The notes under the pieces are model-generated. The model made no database searches. It had not been told where the DNA came from and worked only from the letters and a program-made list of their open reading frames with translations. Both the position numbers and the translations under genes were made by a program. Of a DNA stretch of 50,469 nt, positions 41,559 through 50,376 are shown one piece after another (position 1 is the first letter of the stretch; the number at the start of each line of letters is the position of its first letter). Source of the DNA: Mesorhizobium denitrificans (GTDB taxonomy: Bacteria > Pseudomonadota > Alphaproteobacteria > Rhizobiales > Rhizobiaceae). Where the stretch lies: positions 1 to 50,469 of the forward strand of contig NZ_QURN01000020.1 in NCBI RefSeq assembly GCF_003403035.1. The letters run 5' to 3'.

Positions 41559-42590
41559 TCAGGCCACCGCCTTGAACCCGCTCAAAACGTTGACGGCGTT
41601 GACGCCGATTTCCTCGACCGCATAGCCGCCCTCCATCACGAAAACTGTGGGCAGCGAGAGCCCGCCGATCGCCTGGCCGATACGGGTGAAATCGTCACTG
41701 ACCAGCTTGAAGTGGGAAATCGGATCGCCGCCGAACGTATCGACGCCGAGCGAGACCACCAGCGCCTCTGTTCCATGAGCGGCAATACGACCGAGCCCCG
41801 TCGCCAGCGCCGCCCCGTACCCGGTATACTCCGTGCCCCACGGCAGCGGCAAATTGAGGTTGAAATCGGCGCCGGCGCCCTCGCCTGTTTCTTCCGCATA
41901 TCCGCTGTAATAGGGATATTCGACCTGCGGATCGGCGTGAATCGATACAGTCAGCACGTCTGCCCGATCATAGAAAATATCCTGGGTGCCGTTGCCGTGG
42001 TGATAGTCGATATCCAGCACAGCGACCTTGCCATAGCCGCGGTCGCGGAAAGCCTGCGCTGCCGCCGCCGCATTGTTGAGGAAACAATAGCCGCCGAAAT
42101 AATCGCGGCCGGCATGATGGCCGGGCGGACGGCAGAGCGCGAAGGCGGCGTGATCGCCACCGGCGACGATATCGACCGCCGTTACGGCGGCATCCACCGC
42201 CGCCTTGGCGGCCGTCCATGTCCCGGCCATGATCGGACTCGACATGTCGATGCAGAAACGGCCGAGCTCGGCCCCCGGACGCTTTGTGGCGCGACGCGAC
42301 GCGCGCGGCGGCGGCCAGGCATTGGGAAAAGCGTCGATTTCGCCGTTTTCTGCCGACCACGCTTGCCATGCCGTCGACAGAAACGTGACGAATTCCGCAT
42401 CATGCACCTTGCCGACCGTCTCCAGGCCGTAGTCGCCGATGCCGACAACCGGGCCGAGCGCCACCGCTCGCACTCTTTCGAGAACGAGTTCGACGCGGCG
42501 CGGCATTTCAAAACTCGCAACACGCTTGCCGCGGATATATTCGGCTTCTGCGTGTTGCAAGCCATGCAGATCTGAGTAGACGGTTTTCAT
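41559..42590 (-). CDS. Acetylpolyamine amidohydrolase-like (histone deacetylase fold)
   Basis: 343 aa from the ATG at 42590 (MKTVYSDLHGLQHAEAEYIRG), preceded by GGGATC; an ATG at 42593 adds one Met. Zn deacetylase motifs: LCRPPGHHAGRDYFGGYCFLNN, VLDIDYHHGNGTQDIFY (two Zn ligands), DTFGGDP (third Zn Asp) and EGGYAVEEIG. Bacterial members with this start deacetylate acetylputrescine-like amines. With the amidase encoded before it and the amine-oxidising enzymes around, removal of acyl groups from an imported amine is a sensible role. Confidence 0.9.
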   Translation of the reverse strand: MKTVYSDLHGLQHAEAEYIRGKRVASFEMPRRVELVLERVRAVALGPVVGIGDYGLETVGKVHDAEFVTFLSTAWQAWSAENGEIDAFPNAWPPPRASRRATKRPGAELGRFCIDMSSPIMAGTWTAAKAAVDAAVTAVDIVAGGDHAAFALCRPPGHHAGRDYFGGYCFLNNAAAAAQAFRDRGYGKVAVLDIDYHHGNGTQDIFYDRADVLTVSIHADPQVEYPYYSGYAEETGEGAGADFNLNLPLPWGTEYTGYGAALATGLGRIAAHGTEALVVSLGVDTFGGDPISHFKLVSDDFTRIGQAIGGLSLPTVFVMEGGYAVEEIGVNAVNVLSGFKAVA

Positions 42591-42624
42591 CATGATCCCG
42601 TTGCAATCGTGGTAACGAAGCGCG

Positions 42625-44052
42625 TCAAAGAGCCGGGCGGCTTGCTGCATCGGCAAACCAGCCGCCGACCGCCGTTTCGAAGGCCAGCCCGGCGCGGAAA
42701 ACGTCGGCGTCGCAATAGGTCTTGCCGACGATCTGGATACCGGTCGGCACGCCGTTCTCCGCGTGGCCCGAGGGAACGCTGAGCACCGGGCAACGGCTTA
42801 GCATGTTGAAAGGATAGGTCATGATCCAGCCATGGCGAGGATCGACGGTCTTGCCGTTGATGGTCAGGCCGTCGACCGGCTGGTAGTCCGCCTTGACGGC
42901 CGGCAGTGCCAAGGTCGGGCAGACGAACACGTCGAATTCTTCCATCATCGGCCCGAACGTCGAATACATCTCGCCAGCGGTATAGAGCGACGCCAGGAAA
43001 TCTTGCGCCGTTACCGACTGCGACGCCTGGGCAAATGCGCGGCTGTATTCGGTCAGCTTTTCGGCACGCTCGTCGAGATATTCCGCCACCCAGGCCCCGA
43101 ATATGGTGCGAAGATAATCGTCGGCAGCCTTTTCGCTCTTCTTGGTCCAGCCAAGATCGACTTCCACGACTTCGGCGCCAAGCGATCGGAAGATATCCAG
43201 CGCTGCGAGCGTGTTGCGACGTACGTCCCCATCGACTTCGTAATAGCCGAGGTCAAGCGAATAGGCGATCCTCCAGCCCGATACGCCGCCGCGATCTATG
43301 GGCAGTTCCAGTTTCGGCTTGAGCGAGACGATGTCCTTGGGATGCGGCCCACACATGACGTTCTGCATCAGCAGGCAATCTTCGACGCTGCGCGCCATCG
43401 GCCCCGGATGATTGTAGAAATCTAGGTTGAAAGGCGGCGTCGCGGGGTTGCGCCCGTAAGGCGGCTTGTAGCCGACCAGGCCGCAGGCCGAGGCCGGGAT
43501 GCGGATCGAGCCACCGATATCGGAGCCGGTCGCAAGCGCCGCCATGCCGGCAGCCAGCACTGCACCCGAGCCGCCCGACGAGCCGCCCGGCGTATAATCG
43601 AGGTTCCAGGGATTGCGGGTCACGCCCCACAGGCGCGAATGCGTGAAGCCCTCCGAGGAAAATTCCGGCGTCGTCGTGCGGCCATGGACGACAACGCCTG
43701 CGTCGAGCAACCTTTGCACCACCGGCGTCGTGGATGTCGCGACATTGTCTTTGTAGATCAGCGAGCCAAAGGTGGTGACCTTGCCTTCGATATTGTTCTC
43801 GTCCTTGATGCCCGTCGGCAGGCCTTCGAGGGGCCGGAGATCGCCGGCATCCGCCGCATATCTTGCTTCCGCCTTGCGCGCTTCAGACAGCGCTTCCTCG
43901 GCATAGAGCGCCGTGAAGCCGTTGACGGTATCCTTGATCTCTTCCGCCCGTGCGAGATAGGCCTGCAGTAATTCGACCGGCGACAATGTACGGTCCTTGA
44001 ACCGACGAAGCGCCTCTGAGGCAGTGAGATAGCAGATGTTGAGATCGGACAT
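42625..44052 (-). CDS. Amidase-signature hydrolase
   Basis: 475 aa from the ATG at 44052 (GGGG upstream). The Ser-cisSer-Lys triad is complete: Lys83 (GLPTGIKDENNIEG), Ser158 (YTPGGSSGGSG) and Ser182 (GSDIGGSIRIPAS). Family members hydrolyse amides or acylated amines. It is first in its transcription unit and divergent from the ABC transporter genes, sharing the 200-bp control region with the palindrome at 44108. Substrate unknown. Confidence 0.92.
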   Translation of the reverse strand: MSDLNICYLTASEALRRFKDRTLSPVELLQAYLARAEEIKDTVNGFTALYAEEALSEARKAEARYAADAGDLRPLEGLPTGIKDENNIEGKVTTFGSLIYKDNVATSTTPVVQRLLDAGVVVHGRTTTPEFSSEGFTHSRLWGVTRNPWNLDYTPGGSSGGSGAVLAAGMAALATGSDIGGSIRIPASACGLVGYKPPYGRNPATPPFNLDFYNHPGPMARSVEDCLLMQNVMCGPHPKDIVSLKPKLELPIDRGGVSGWRIAYSLDLGYYEVDGDVRRNTLAALDIFRSLGAEVVEVDLGWTKKSEKAADDYLRTIFGAWVAEYLDERAEKLTEYSRAFAQASQSVTAQDFLASLYTAGEMYSTFGPMMEEFDVFVCPTLALPAVKADYQPVDGLTINGKTVDPRHGWIMTYPFNMLSRCPVLSVPSGHAENGVPTGIQIVGKTYCDADVFRAGLAFETAVGGWFADAASRPAL

Positions 44053-44107
44053 CAAAATCCCCGGCGATGAAATGGAATGGATCGAACACGGGCAGTAAGC
44101 AAAAAAA

Positions 44108-44139
44108 TGATTGATCGGTCAATCAAAATTTTATTGACA
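44108..44139 (+). promoter_or_regulatory. BetI-like operator and -35 box, divergent region
   Basis: TGATTGA-TCGG-TCAATCA (44108-44125) is followed eight bases later by TTGACA (44134-44139), with a weak -10 candidate TAGCCT at 44157. It lies between the amidase gene and the importer operon, so one bound repressor could affect both. It matches the dyad at 32220 in its half sites. Confidence 0.6.
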
Positions 44140-44250
44140 GCCGCGTTTCTCGATTCTAGCCTTTTTCCCAAGGCGGCACTGACGACCGCCATCCGAAAAA
44201 TCGCATGGTTTCTGCCGGCGCGTAAGTCGGCCAATAAAGGGGAACTGAAA

Positions 44251-45861
44251 ATGTCGGATGCACGTATTCGTGAAATGAACTTCTGGGCTGATCGTTATCG
44301 CAATGGCGGTATCTCTCGGCGCGAATTTCTTGGTCGGGCTTCGGCCCTCGCAGCAGTGTCGGCCGCCGGACTCGGCTTCAATCCGGCGACGCTTCTCGCG
44401 TCGGAACCCAAGCAAGGCGGCTATGCGCGCTTCGGCATGTCGGATGCCTCGCAGCAGGACACACTCGACCCCGGCACATGGCCTACCAGCTTCGCCGAGG
44501 CGGCGTTCAACGGCTCGCTGTGCAACAACCTCACCGAGATCGCGGCGGACGGCAGCATCGTCGGCGACCTCGCCGAAAGCTTCGAGCCGGCCGATGGTGC
44601 CAAAAAATGGATCTTCAAGATCCGCAACGGCATCACCTTCCACGACGGCAAGAGCCTGACGATAAAGGACATTCAGGAGGCGTTCCACTATCATATGGGC
44701 GACAAGTCGACATCCGGCGCAAAGTCGCTGCTGTCGCAGGTGGAATCGATCGACGCCGATGGCCCGAACACCATCATCTTCAACCTCAAATCCGGCACGG
44801 CCGACTTCCCCTACCTGGTTGCCGACTTTCATCTGTCGATCATGCCGGCGAAGGAAGAAGGCGGAATCGACTGGCAGCGCGGCGTGGGCACAGGCAGCTT
44901 CATCCTCGAGAATTTCGAGCCGGGTTCGTCGGTCAAGATGAAGCGCAATCCGAACTACCACAAGAACAACAAGCCCTATTTCGATGAAGTCGAATTCATT
45001 GCCATCATGGACCAGACGGCGCGGCTCAATGCCTTCCTCACCGGCGAAGTCGACTTCAGCGGCGATATCGATGTCCGCAACATGGCGCTGATCGATCGCA
45101 ACCCGGAACTTGAGATCCTGCGCATCCCGAGCCTGCGCCATTTCACCTTCGACATGGACACCACGGCCAAGCCCTTCGACAATCTCGATGTCCGGCTTGC
45201 CATGAAATATGCGCTCGATCGCGACGACATCCTGCGCAAGGTCTTCCTGAATGAAGCCAAGAAAGGTAACGACACGCCGGTCGCCTCGGCCATGCCGTTC
45301 TTCAAGGATCCGACGCCACAGTTCGACTATAATATCGAAAAGGCCAAGGAACATCTCGCCAAAGCGGGTCTGAAGACTCTCGACGTCGACCTGTCGGTGT
45401 CCGAAGCCGCCTTCCCGGGCGCGACAGAGTCGGCGGTGCTCTACAAGGAGCACGCTGCAAAGGCCGGCATCAACATCAATATCATCCGCGAGGCAGACGA
45501 CGGCTACTGGGAAAACGTCTGGCTGAAGAAGCCTTTCAACGGCTGTGACTGGTACGGCCGCGCCACCTGCGACTGGCTGTTTTCGACTGCCTATGCCGCC
45601 GACGCCTCCTGGAACAACACACACTGGAACAATCCGCGTTTCAACGAGCTGCTTGTTGCCGCCCGCTCGGAGACGGACAATGACAAGCGTGCGGCGCAAT
45701 ATGGCGAAATGCAACAGCTGCTGCACGATGACGGCGGCGTGATCACCGTTGCCTTTGTCAACTGGGTCTACGGCCTGAACAAGAAGATCGCCCACGGACC
45801 GGTCAGCGGCATCTTCCCCTGCGATAACCTGCGCATGACCGAGCGCTGGTGGATGGCCTGA
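44251..45861 (+). CDS. ABC transporter substrate-binding protein, dipeptide type
   Basis: 536 aa from the ATG at 44251 (AAGGGG upstream). It has a twin-arginine signal (SRREFLGRASALAAVSAAG) and the SBP_bac_5 fold (GDLAESFEPADGAKKWIFKI, RNGITFHDGKSLTIKDIQEA, IDWQRGVGTGSFILENFEPG). The class binds oligopeptides, nickel, opines and many amides or glycosides. It begins the importer operon; the ligand is presumably the substrate for the neighbouring amidase and amine enzymes. Confidence 0.93.
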   Translation: MSDARIREMNFWADRYRNGGISRREFLGRASALAAVSAAGLGFNPATLLASEPKQGGYARFGMSDASQQDTLDPGTWPTSFAEAAFNGSLCNNLTEIAADGSIVGDLAESFEPADGAKKWIFKIRNGITFHDGKSLTIKDIQEAFHYHMGDKSTSGAKSLLSQVESIDADGPNTIIFNLKSGTADFPYLVADFHLSIMPAKEEGGIDWQRGVGTGSFILENFEPGSSVKMKRNPNYHKNNKPYFDEVEFIAIMDQTARLNAFLTGEVDFSGDIDVRNMALIDRNPELEILRIPSLRHFTFDMDTTAKPFDNLDVRLAMKYALDRDDILRKVFLNEAKKGNDTPVASAMPFFKDPTPQFDYNIEKAKEHLAKAGLKTLDVDLSVSEAAFPGATESAVLYKEHAAKAGININIIREADDGYWENVWLKKPFNGCDWYGRATCDWLFSTAYAADASWNNTHWNNPRFNELLVAARSETDNDKRAAQYGEMQQLLHDDGGVITVAFVNWVYGLNKKIAHGPVSGIFPCDNLRMTERWWMA

Positions 45862-45870
45862 TGCCTTCGC

Positions 45871-45910
45871 CCGGCCGCCCGGCTCTACTTCGGAGGTGAC
45901 AGGCGGCCGG
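45871..45910 (+). terminator. Inverted repeat between binding protein and permease genes
   Basis: CCGGCCGCC-N22-GGCGGCCGG followed by ATTTTAC. A strong stem in this position commonly protects or attenuates transcripts so that the binding protein is made in excess. No long T-run. Confidence 0.55.
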
Positions 45911-46019
45911 ATTTTACATTGAATGAGAATAGCCGCACCCACGCGGCGTGACCGCCCCCGATCTCTCGTCGTCATCAGGGACGGTCACCATTCTCATCCA
46001 GCCATAACGGAACATCGGT

Positions 46020-46985
46020 TTGGTTTCGAATTCGCATCCCATTCTCGGCATGATTCTGCAGCGGCTCGCCCTCGGGCTGTTGAGCCTGCTGATCGTGTCG
46101 ATCGTCATCTTCACGGCCGTCAGCATGCTTCCGGGTGACTTCGCCAGCGCCGTTTTGGGACGGTCGGCGACACCCGAAACCGTCGCCGCCTTCCAGCAGA
46201 ACCTTGGTCTGGACCAACCGTGGCCGCGGCGTTACTTCCAGTGGCTCGCTGGCGCGCTGATCGGCGACTTCGGCAACTCCTTCAGCAACCGGCCGGTCAG
46301 CGCCGTCATCGGCTCCCGGCTGTTCAACACGCTGAAGCTGGCGGCCTTGACCGCGATGATTGCCGTACCGATTGCGGTATTCCTCGGCACGATCTGCGCA
46401 CGCTACCGCAACAAGCCGATCGACCGGTTCCTGAGCGCCATCACGCTCGCCTCGATCTCGCTGCCGGAATTCTTCATCGCCTATGTATTGATGCTGTTCC
46501 TAGCCACCAAACTGCACATCTTCCCGACGTTGTCGAGCATTCGGGGAAGCATGGACATGTTGGAACAACTGCACCGCATGGCCCTGCCGGTTCTGACGCT
46601 GATGTTCGTGACCCTCGCTCACATGATGCGCAATACCCGAGCCGCGCTGATCGGCATCATGTCGCATCCCTATATCGAGATGGCCCGGCTGAAGGGCGAG
46701 CCGGAAATGCGCATCATCTTGCGCCATGCGCTGCCCAACGCGATCGGACCTATTGCCAGCGTCATCGCCATCAATCTCGCCTATCTGATTGCGGGCGTGG
46801 TGGTCGTTGAAGTGGTGTTCGTCTATCCGGGTATCGGCCAGACAATGGTCGACGCTGTCCGCAATCGCGACGTGCCCGTGGTACAGGCCTGCGCCCTGAT
46901 CTTCGCTGCAAACTATATCATTCTCAATCTCGTTGCCGACCTTGTTTCCATCGTCAGCAATCCGAGACTGCTCCATCCGAGATGA
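46020..46985 (+). CDS. ABC transporter permease, DppB type
   Basis: 321 aa from a TTG at 46020; an ATG at 46050 (MILQRLALGLLSLLIVSIV) is a good alternative. Typical DppB traits: N-terminal membrane helix, long periplasmic segment with PETVAAFQQNLGLDQPWPRRY, and the EAA loop (YIEMARLKGEPEMRIILRHALPNAIGP). Six membrane segments. The next permease starts 4 bp downstream. Confidence 0.92.
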   Translation: MVSNSHPILGMILQRLALGLLSLLIVSIVIFTAVSMLPGDFASAVLGRSATPETVAAFQQNLGLDQPWPRRYFQWLAGALIGDFGNSFSNRPVSAVIGSRLFNTLKLAALTAMIAVPIAVFLGTICARYRNKPIDRFLSAITLASISLPEFFIAYVLMLFLATKLHIFPTLSSIRGSMDMLEQLHRMALPVLTLMFVTLAHMMRNTRAALIGIMSHPYIEMARLKGEPEMRIILRHALPNAIGPIASVIAINLAYLIAGVVVVEVVFVYPGIGQTMVDAVRNRDVPVVQACALIFAANYIILNLVADLVSIVSNPRLLHPR

Positions 46986-46989
46986 GGCG

Positions 46990-47883
46990 ATGATGTCCGA
47001 ATCCAGCCTTTCCGCTTCGCCCGCATCTGCACCGGATCGCAATATGGTCCAACAGATCATCCATGCCTTAAGACAGGCACCGGTAACCGCGCTGACCGGC
47101 TTGGTCATCGTCGGCATCTATGTCGTCGCTGCCGTCTTCGCGCCCTGGATCGCACCCTATGGCGAATACGAGGTCGTCTCCGACATTCCATTTGCGCCCT
47201 GGAGCGAAGCCAACCTTTTGGGCACCGATCAGCTGGGGCGAGATTTCCTTACCCGAATTATTTACGGTGCCCGCAACTCCATCGGCATCGCCTTCGTAAC
47301 GACCTTGCTCGCCTTCGCAATCGGCGGCTTCTTCGGGATCATGGCCGCAGCGCTCAGGGGCTGGGTCGACCAGGTTTTTAGCCGTCTCGTCGACGCGGTA
47401 ATGTCGATCCCCGATCTCATCTTCACCCTTCTCCTGCTGGCAATCTTCGGCTCGTCGGTGCTGAACCTGATCCTGATCATCGCCGTTCTGGATTCGACCC
47501 GTATCTTCCGCATTTCCCGGGCATCCGCCATGAATGTGGTGACACTTGATTATGTCGAGGCGTCCACCGCGCGTGGCGAAGGTCTGTACTGGAGGATCGT
47601 GCACGAAATCCTGCCTAACATTCTACCGATTCTGATCTCGGAATTCGGCATGCGCTTCTGCTTCGTCTTCCTGGTCATCGCCGCGCTGTCCTTCCTCGGG
47701 GTCGGGCTACAGCCACCCATGGCCGAATGGGGATCGATGGTGCGTGACAATGCGGTGCTGATCAATTCCGGCGACATCACGCCACTGATCCCCGCCAGCG
47801 CGATCGCGCTGCTGACCGTCGGCGTCAATTTCGTCGCCGACTGGCTGTTGAGCAAATCGAGCGGACTGTCCAATGAAGAGTGA
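46990..47883 (+). CDS. ABC transporter permease, DppC type
   Basis: 297 aa from the ATG at 46990. DppC features: APWIAPYGEYEVV, NLLGTDQLGRDFLTRIIYGAR, the EAA loop (DYVEASTARGEGLYWRIVHEILPNI) and LSFLGVGLQPPMAEWGSM. It pairs with the preceding permease and overlaps the ATPase gene by 11 bp. Confidence 0.93.
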   Translation: MMSESSLSASPASAPDRNMVQQIIHALRQAPVTALTGLVIVGIYVVAAVFAPWIAPYGEYEVVSDIPFAPWSEANLLGTDQLGRDFLTRIIYGARNSIGIAFVTTLLAFAIGGFFGIMAAALRGWVDQVFSRLVDAVMSIPDLIFTLLLLAIFGSSVLNLILIIAVLDSTRIFRISRASAMNVVTLDYVEASTARGEGLYWRIVHEILPNILPILISEFGMRFCFVFLVIAALSFLGVGLQPPMAEWGSMVRDNAVLINSGDITPLIPASAIALLTVGVNFVADWLLSKSSGLSNEE

Positions 47884-49498
47884 GCCCCAATCGCCCCCCA
47901 TCGTCCTGTCAGTCACCGATCTCAGGATCGAGGCAAAGGCCAACGACGGTTGGATCGAGATCGTCAAGGGCGTGAACTTGACCTTGCGCCGCGGCGAGGT
48001 GCTGGGTCTGGTCGGCGAGTCCGGCGCCGGCAAGTCGACGATCGGCCTGGCCGCTCTCGGCTATTTCCGCCCGGGATGCCGTCGGACCCGCGGCAGCGTG
48101 CGTTTCGGCGAAACCGACGTGCTCGGGCTCACGGAAGCGAAACGCCGCACATTGCGCGGTACCCAGGTCGCCTATGTTGCGCAAAGCGCGGCCGCGTCCT
48201 TTAACCCCGCCAAGCGACTGATGGACCAGATCGTGGAAGCGGCGGTGACGCGCGGCGGCATGCAGCGCGCCGTGGCCGAGCAACGCGCCGTGGCGTTATT
48301 CCGATCCCTGCAACTGCCAAATCCCGAAATATTCGGCAAACGCTATCCGCATCAGGTCTCCGGCGGCCAGTTGCAGCGTGCGATGACGGCCATGGCGATG
48401 ATCTGCCAGCCGGATCTGATCGTGTTCGACGAACCGACCACCGCGCTGGACGTGACGACACAGGTTGAAGTGCTGGTGTCGATCCGCCGGGCGATCAAGG
48501 AACATGGCGCAGCGGTGCTCTATATTTCTCACGACCTGGCAATCGTGGCGCAGATGGCCGATCGCGTCATGGTGCTGCGCTACGGAGAGGCCGTCGAGGA
48601 AGCGCCGATCCGCCAGATCATGGAGGCGCCGAGCCACCCTTACACCAAGTCGCTCTGGGCGGTTCGCAGCCTGCAGACGCCCGCAAAACCCGAACTCGAG
48701 CCGCTGCTTGAAGTCGAGGGCATATCGGCTGCCTATGGCAGGTTCAAGGCGCTGGAGGACATCGATTTTTCGATCGGCAAGCGCCAGACTCTGGCCGTGG
48801 TCGGCGAGTCCGGGTCGGGCAAATCGACGCTCGGCCGGTTGATCGCCGGCCTGATGCCGCCGGTCAAAGGCACAGTCAAGCTCGACGGCAAGTCTCTGCC
48901 GACGCTCGTGCGCCAGCGCGACAAAGACATGCTACGCCGGATCCAAATCATCTACCAATCGGCCGACACTGCGCTCAATCCGCGTCATACGATCCGCAAG
49001 ATTCTCGGCAGGCCATTGACATTCTTCCAGAGCCTGCGCGGCGCGGCGCGTGAACAGCGTGTCATCGAGCTGCTGAAGATGGTGGAACTCGATCCGGGTT
49101 ATGCGGGTCGCTATCCGGCCCAGCTTTCAGGCGGCCAACGACAGCGCGTAGCGATCGCCCGTGCGCTGGCCGCCAATCCCGACCTGATCATCTGCGACGA
49201 AATCACCTCGGCTCTCGACCAGCTCGTCCAGGCCGGCATTCTGCAGATGTTGGCGGACCTGCAGCAGCGGCTCGGCGTATCCTACCTGTTCATCACGCAC
49301 GACCTGGAGATCGTCCGTGCAATCGCCGACCGCGTCATCGTCATGAGCCAGGGGCGCATCGTCGACCAGGGCTCGCGGGCCGAAGTGCTCTCGCCGCCTT
49401 ATCCCGACTACACCAAGCTGCTGCTCGATTCAGTGCCGGAAATGGCGCCCGACTGGCTCGACCGCCTGTTGACGAAACGCAGTTCCGCCGTGAATTGA
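47873..49498 (+). CDS. Fused ABC ATPase (DppD-DppF type)
   Basis: 541 aa containing two complete nucleotide-binding domains. Domain 1: [29 protein letters not shown]. Domain 2: [29 protein letters not shown]. The fusion replaces the usual separate DppD and DppF subunits. It powers the importer formed by the two permeases upstream. The gene ends the operon; no clear terminator was seen before the IS5 remnant. Confidence 0.94.
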   Translation: MKSEPQSPPIVLSVTDLRIEAKANDGWIEIVKGVNLTLRRGEVLGLVGESGAGKSTIGLAALGYFRPGCRRTRGSVRFGETDVLGLTEAKRRTLRGTQVAYVAQSAAASFNPAKRLMDQIVEAAVTRGGMQRAVAEQRAVALFRSLQLPNPEIFGKRYPHQVSGGQLQRAMTAMAMICQPDLIVFDEPTTALDVTTQVEVLVSIRRAIKEHGAAVLYISHDLAIVAQMADRVMVLRYGEAVEEAPIRQIMEAPSHPYTKSLWAVRSLQTPAKPELEPLLEVEGISAAYGRFKALEDIDFSIGKRQTLAVVGESGSGKSTLGRLIAGLMPPVKGTVKLDGKSLPTLVRQRDKDMLRRIQIIYQSADTALNPRHTIRKILGRPLTFFQSLRGAAREQRVIELLKMVELDPGYAGRYPAQLSGGQRQRVAIARALAANPDLIICDEITSALDQLVQAGILQMLADLQQRLGVSYLFITHDLEIVRAIADRVIVMSQGRIVDQGSRAEVLSPPYPDYTKLLLDSVPEMAPDWLDRLLTKRSSAVN

Positions 49499-49606
49499 CG
49501 CATCGCAGCAAGAGGGGCGAGTGCTGCCTGGCCCATACCGCCTGACGGATGAAACATAAACGATGGATATCCTGATTGAACTGAGGTCAGCACGGGCGCG
49601 AAGGGA

Positions 49607-49938
49607 TTGCTGCCCGGTAAGGACAGTGATCCCGGACGTTCCGCCTACGACAATCGTCTCTTCCTTGAGGCGATCCTCTGGAAGGTCCGGGTCGGCGCGC
49701 CGTGGCGCGATCTGCCGGATGAGTTCGGTCCATGGAACTCGGTGTTCAAGCGGTTCCGCCGACGGGCGAAGAAAGGCGTGTTCGAACGGATTTTCAATGC
49801 CTTGTCTGGCGAACCGGATTTCGAATACGCGATGATCGACGCCACGATCATTCGCGTTCATCAGCACGGGATGGGAGCAAAAGGGGGGCTTGCCATCAGG
49901 CCATCGGGCGCTCACGCGGCGGACTGACGACAAAGATC
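49607..49938 (+). pseudogene. IS5-family (IS427-like) transposase remnant
   Basis: From about 49607 the frame reads LLPGKDSDPGRSAYDNRLFL, then APWRDLPDEFGPWNSVFKRF and DFEYAMIDATIIRVHQHG, with the first catalytic Asp (MIDAT). The family's N-terminal residues are missing. At 49879-49885 A-AAA-GGG is a slip site; in the -1 frame QAIGRSRGGLTTKI follows, then similarity stops at about 49938. Both ends are lost. Confidence 0.85.
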
Positions 49939-50163
49939 AGCGCGCGTGGAATGAGAGATATGGCGTTCCACGCGACGGGCGACGCGAGCAACGGCACGGC
50001 GTTTGCGATCACATCCGAAGACGTTTCTCGACCTCATGCTCCCGGAACGCCACAATACAGAGACGGAAATCCACGATATGGTATCGCCGTCCTGAGGTCG
50101 TGCTGGGAAGGATTGGGATGAATCGAGCCCAAGCGGGCGACACGCTCCCGGAGCTGCCGGCGA

Positions 50164-50376
50164 CTATCCTGTTGCGCGAGATTGTTCCCGTGCCGAAGCC
50201 AATCCCCGGGCAATGTTCTCCGACACCAGCAGGGCATGTTCGGTCACCTGGGGCAATCCCATCAGCTCGCCGAAGGTCCCGCGCGCCAGCGGGCCGGCGA
50301 TGAAAAGCGTTTCGGCGGCCTCTCCACTCGTGCCGACGGCGCGGCTGTCGTCATCGACCGCAAGGCCGAGGCCGAC
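50164..50376 (-). pseudogene. FAD/NAD(P)-binding protein, C-terminal fragment
   Basis: On the minus strand 70 codons end at the TAG at 50164: GLAVDDDSRAVGTSGEAAET, then LFIAGPLARGTFGELMGLPQ and VTEHALLVSENIA. This matches the end of YdhS-like (COG4529) flavoproteins. The gene is cut at 50377 by the terminal repeat of an IS21-like element, so the upstream part may lie beyond that element. Confidence 0.75.

Noticed and set aside
44131-45975. A 614-codon minus-strand open frame
   Set aside because: Antisense shadow of the dipeptide-type binding protein, which has a signal peptide and clear family motifs.
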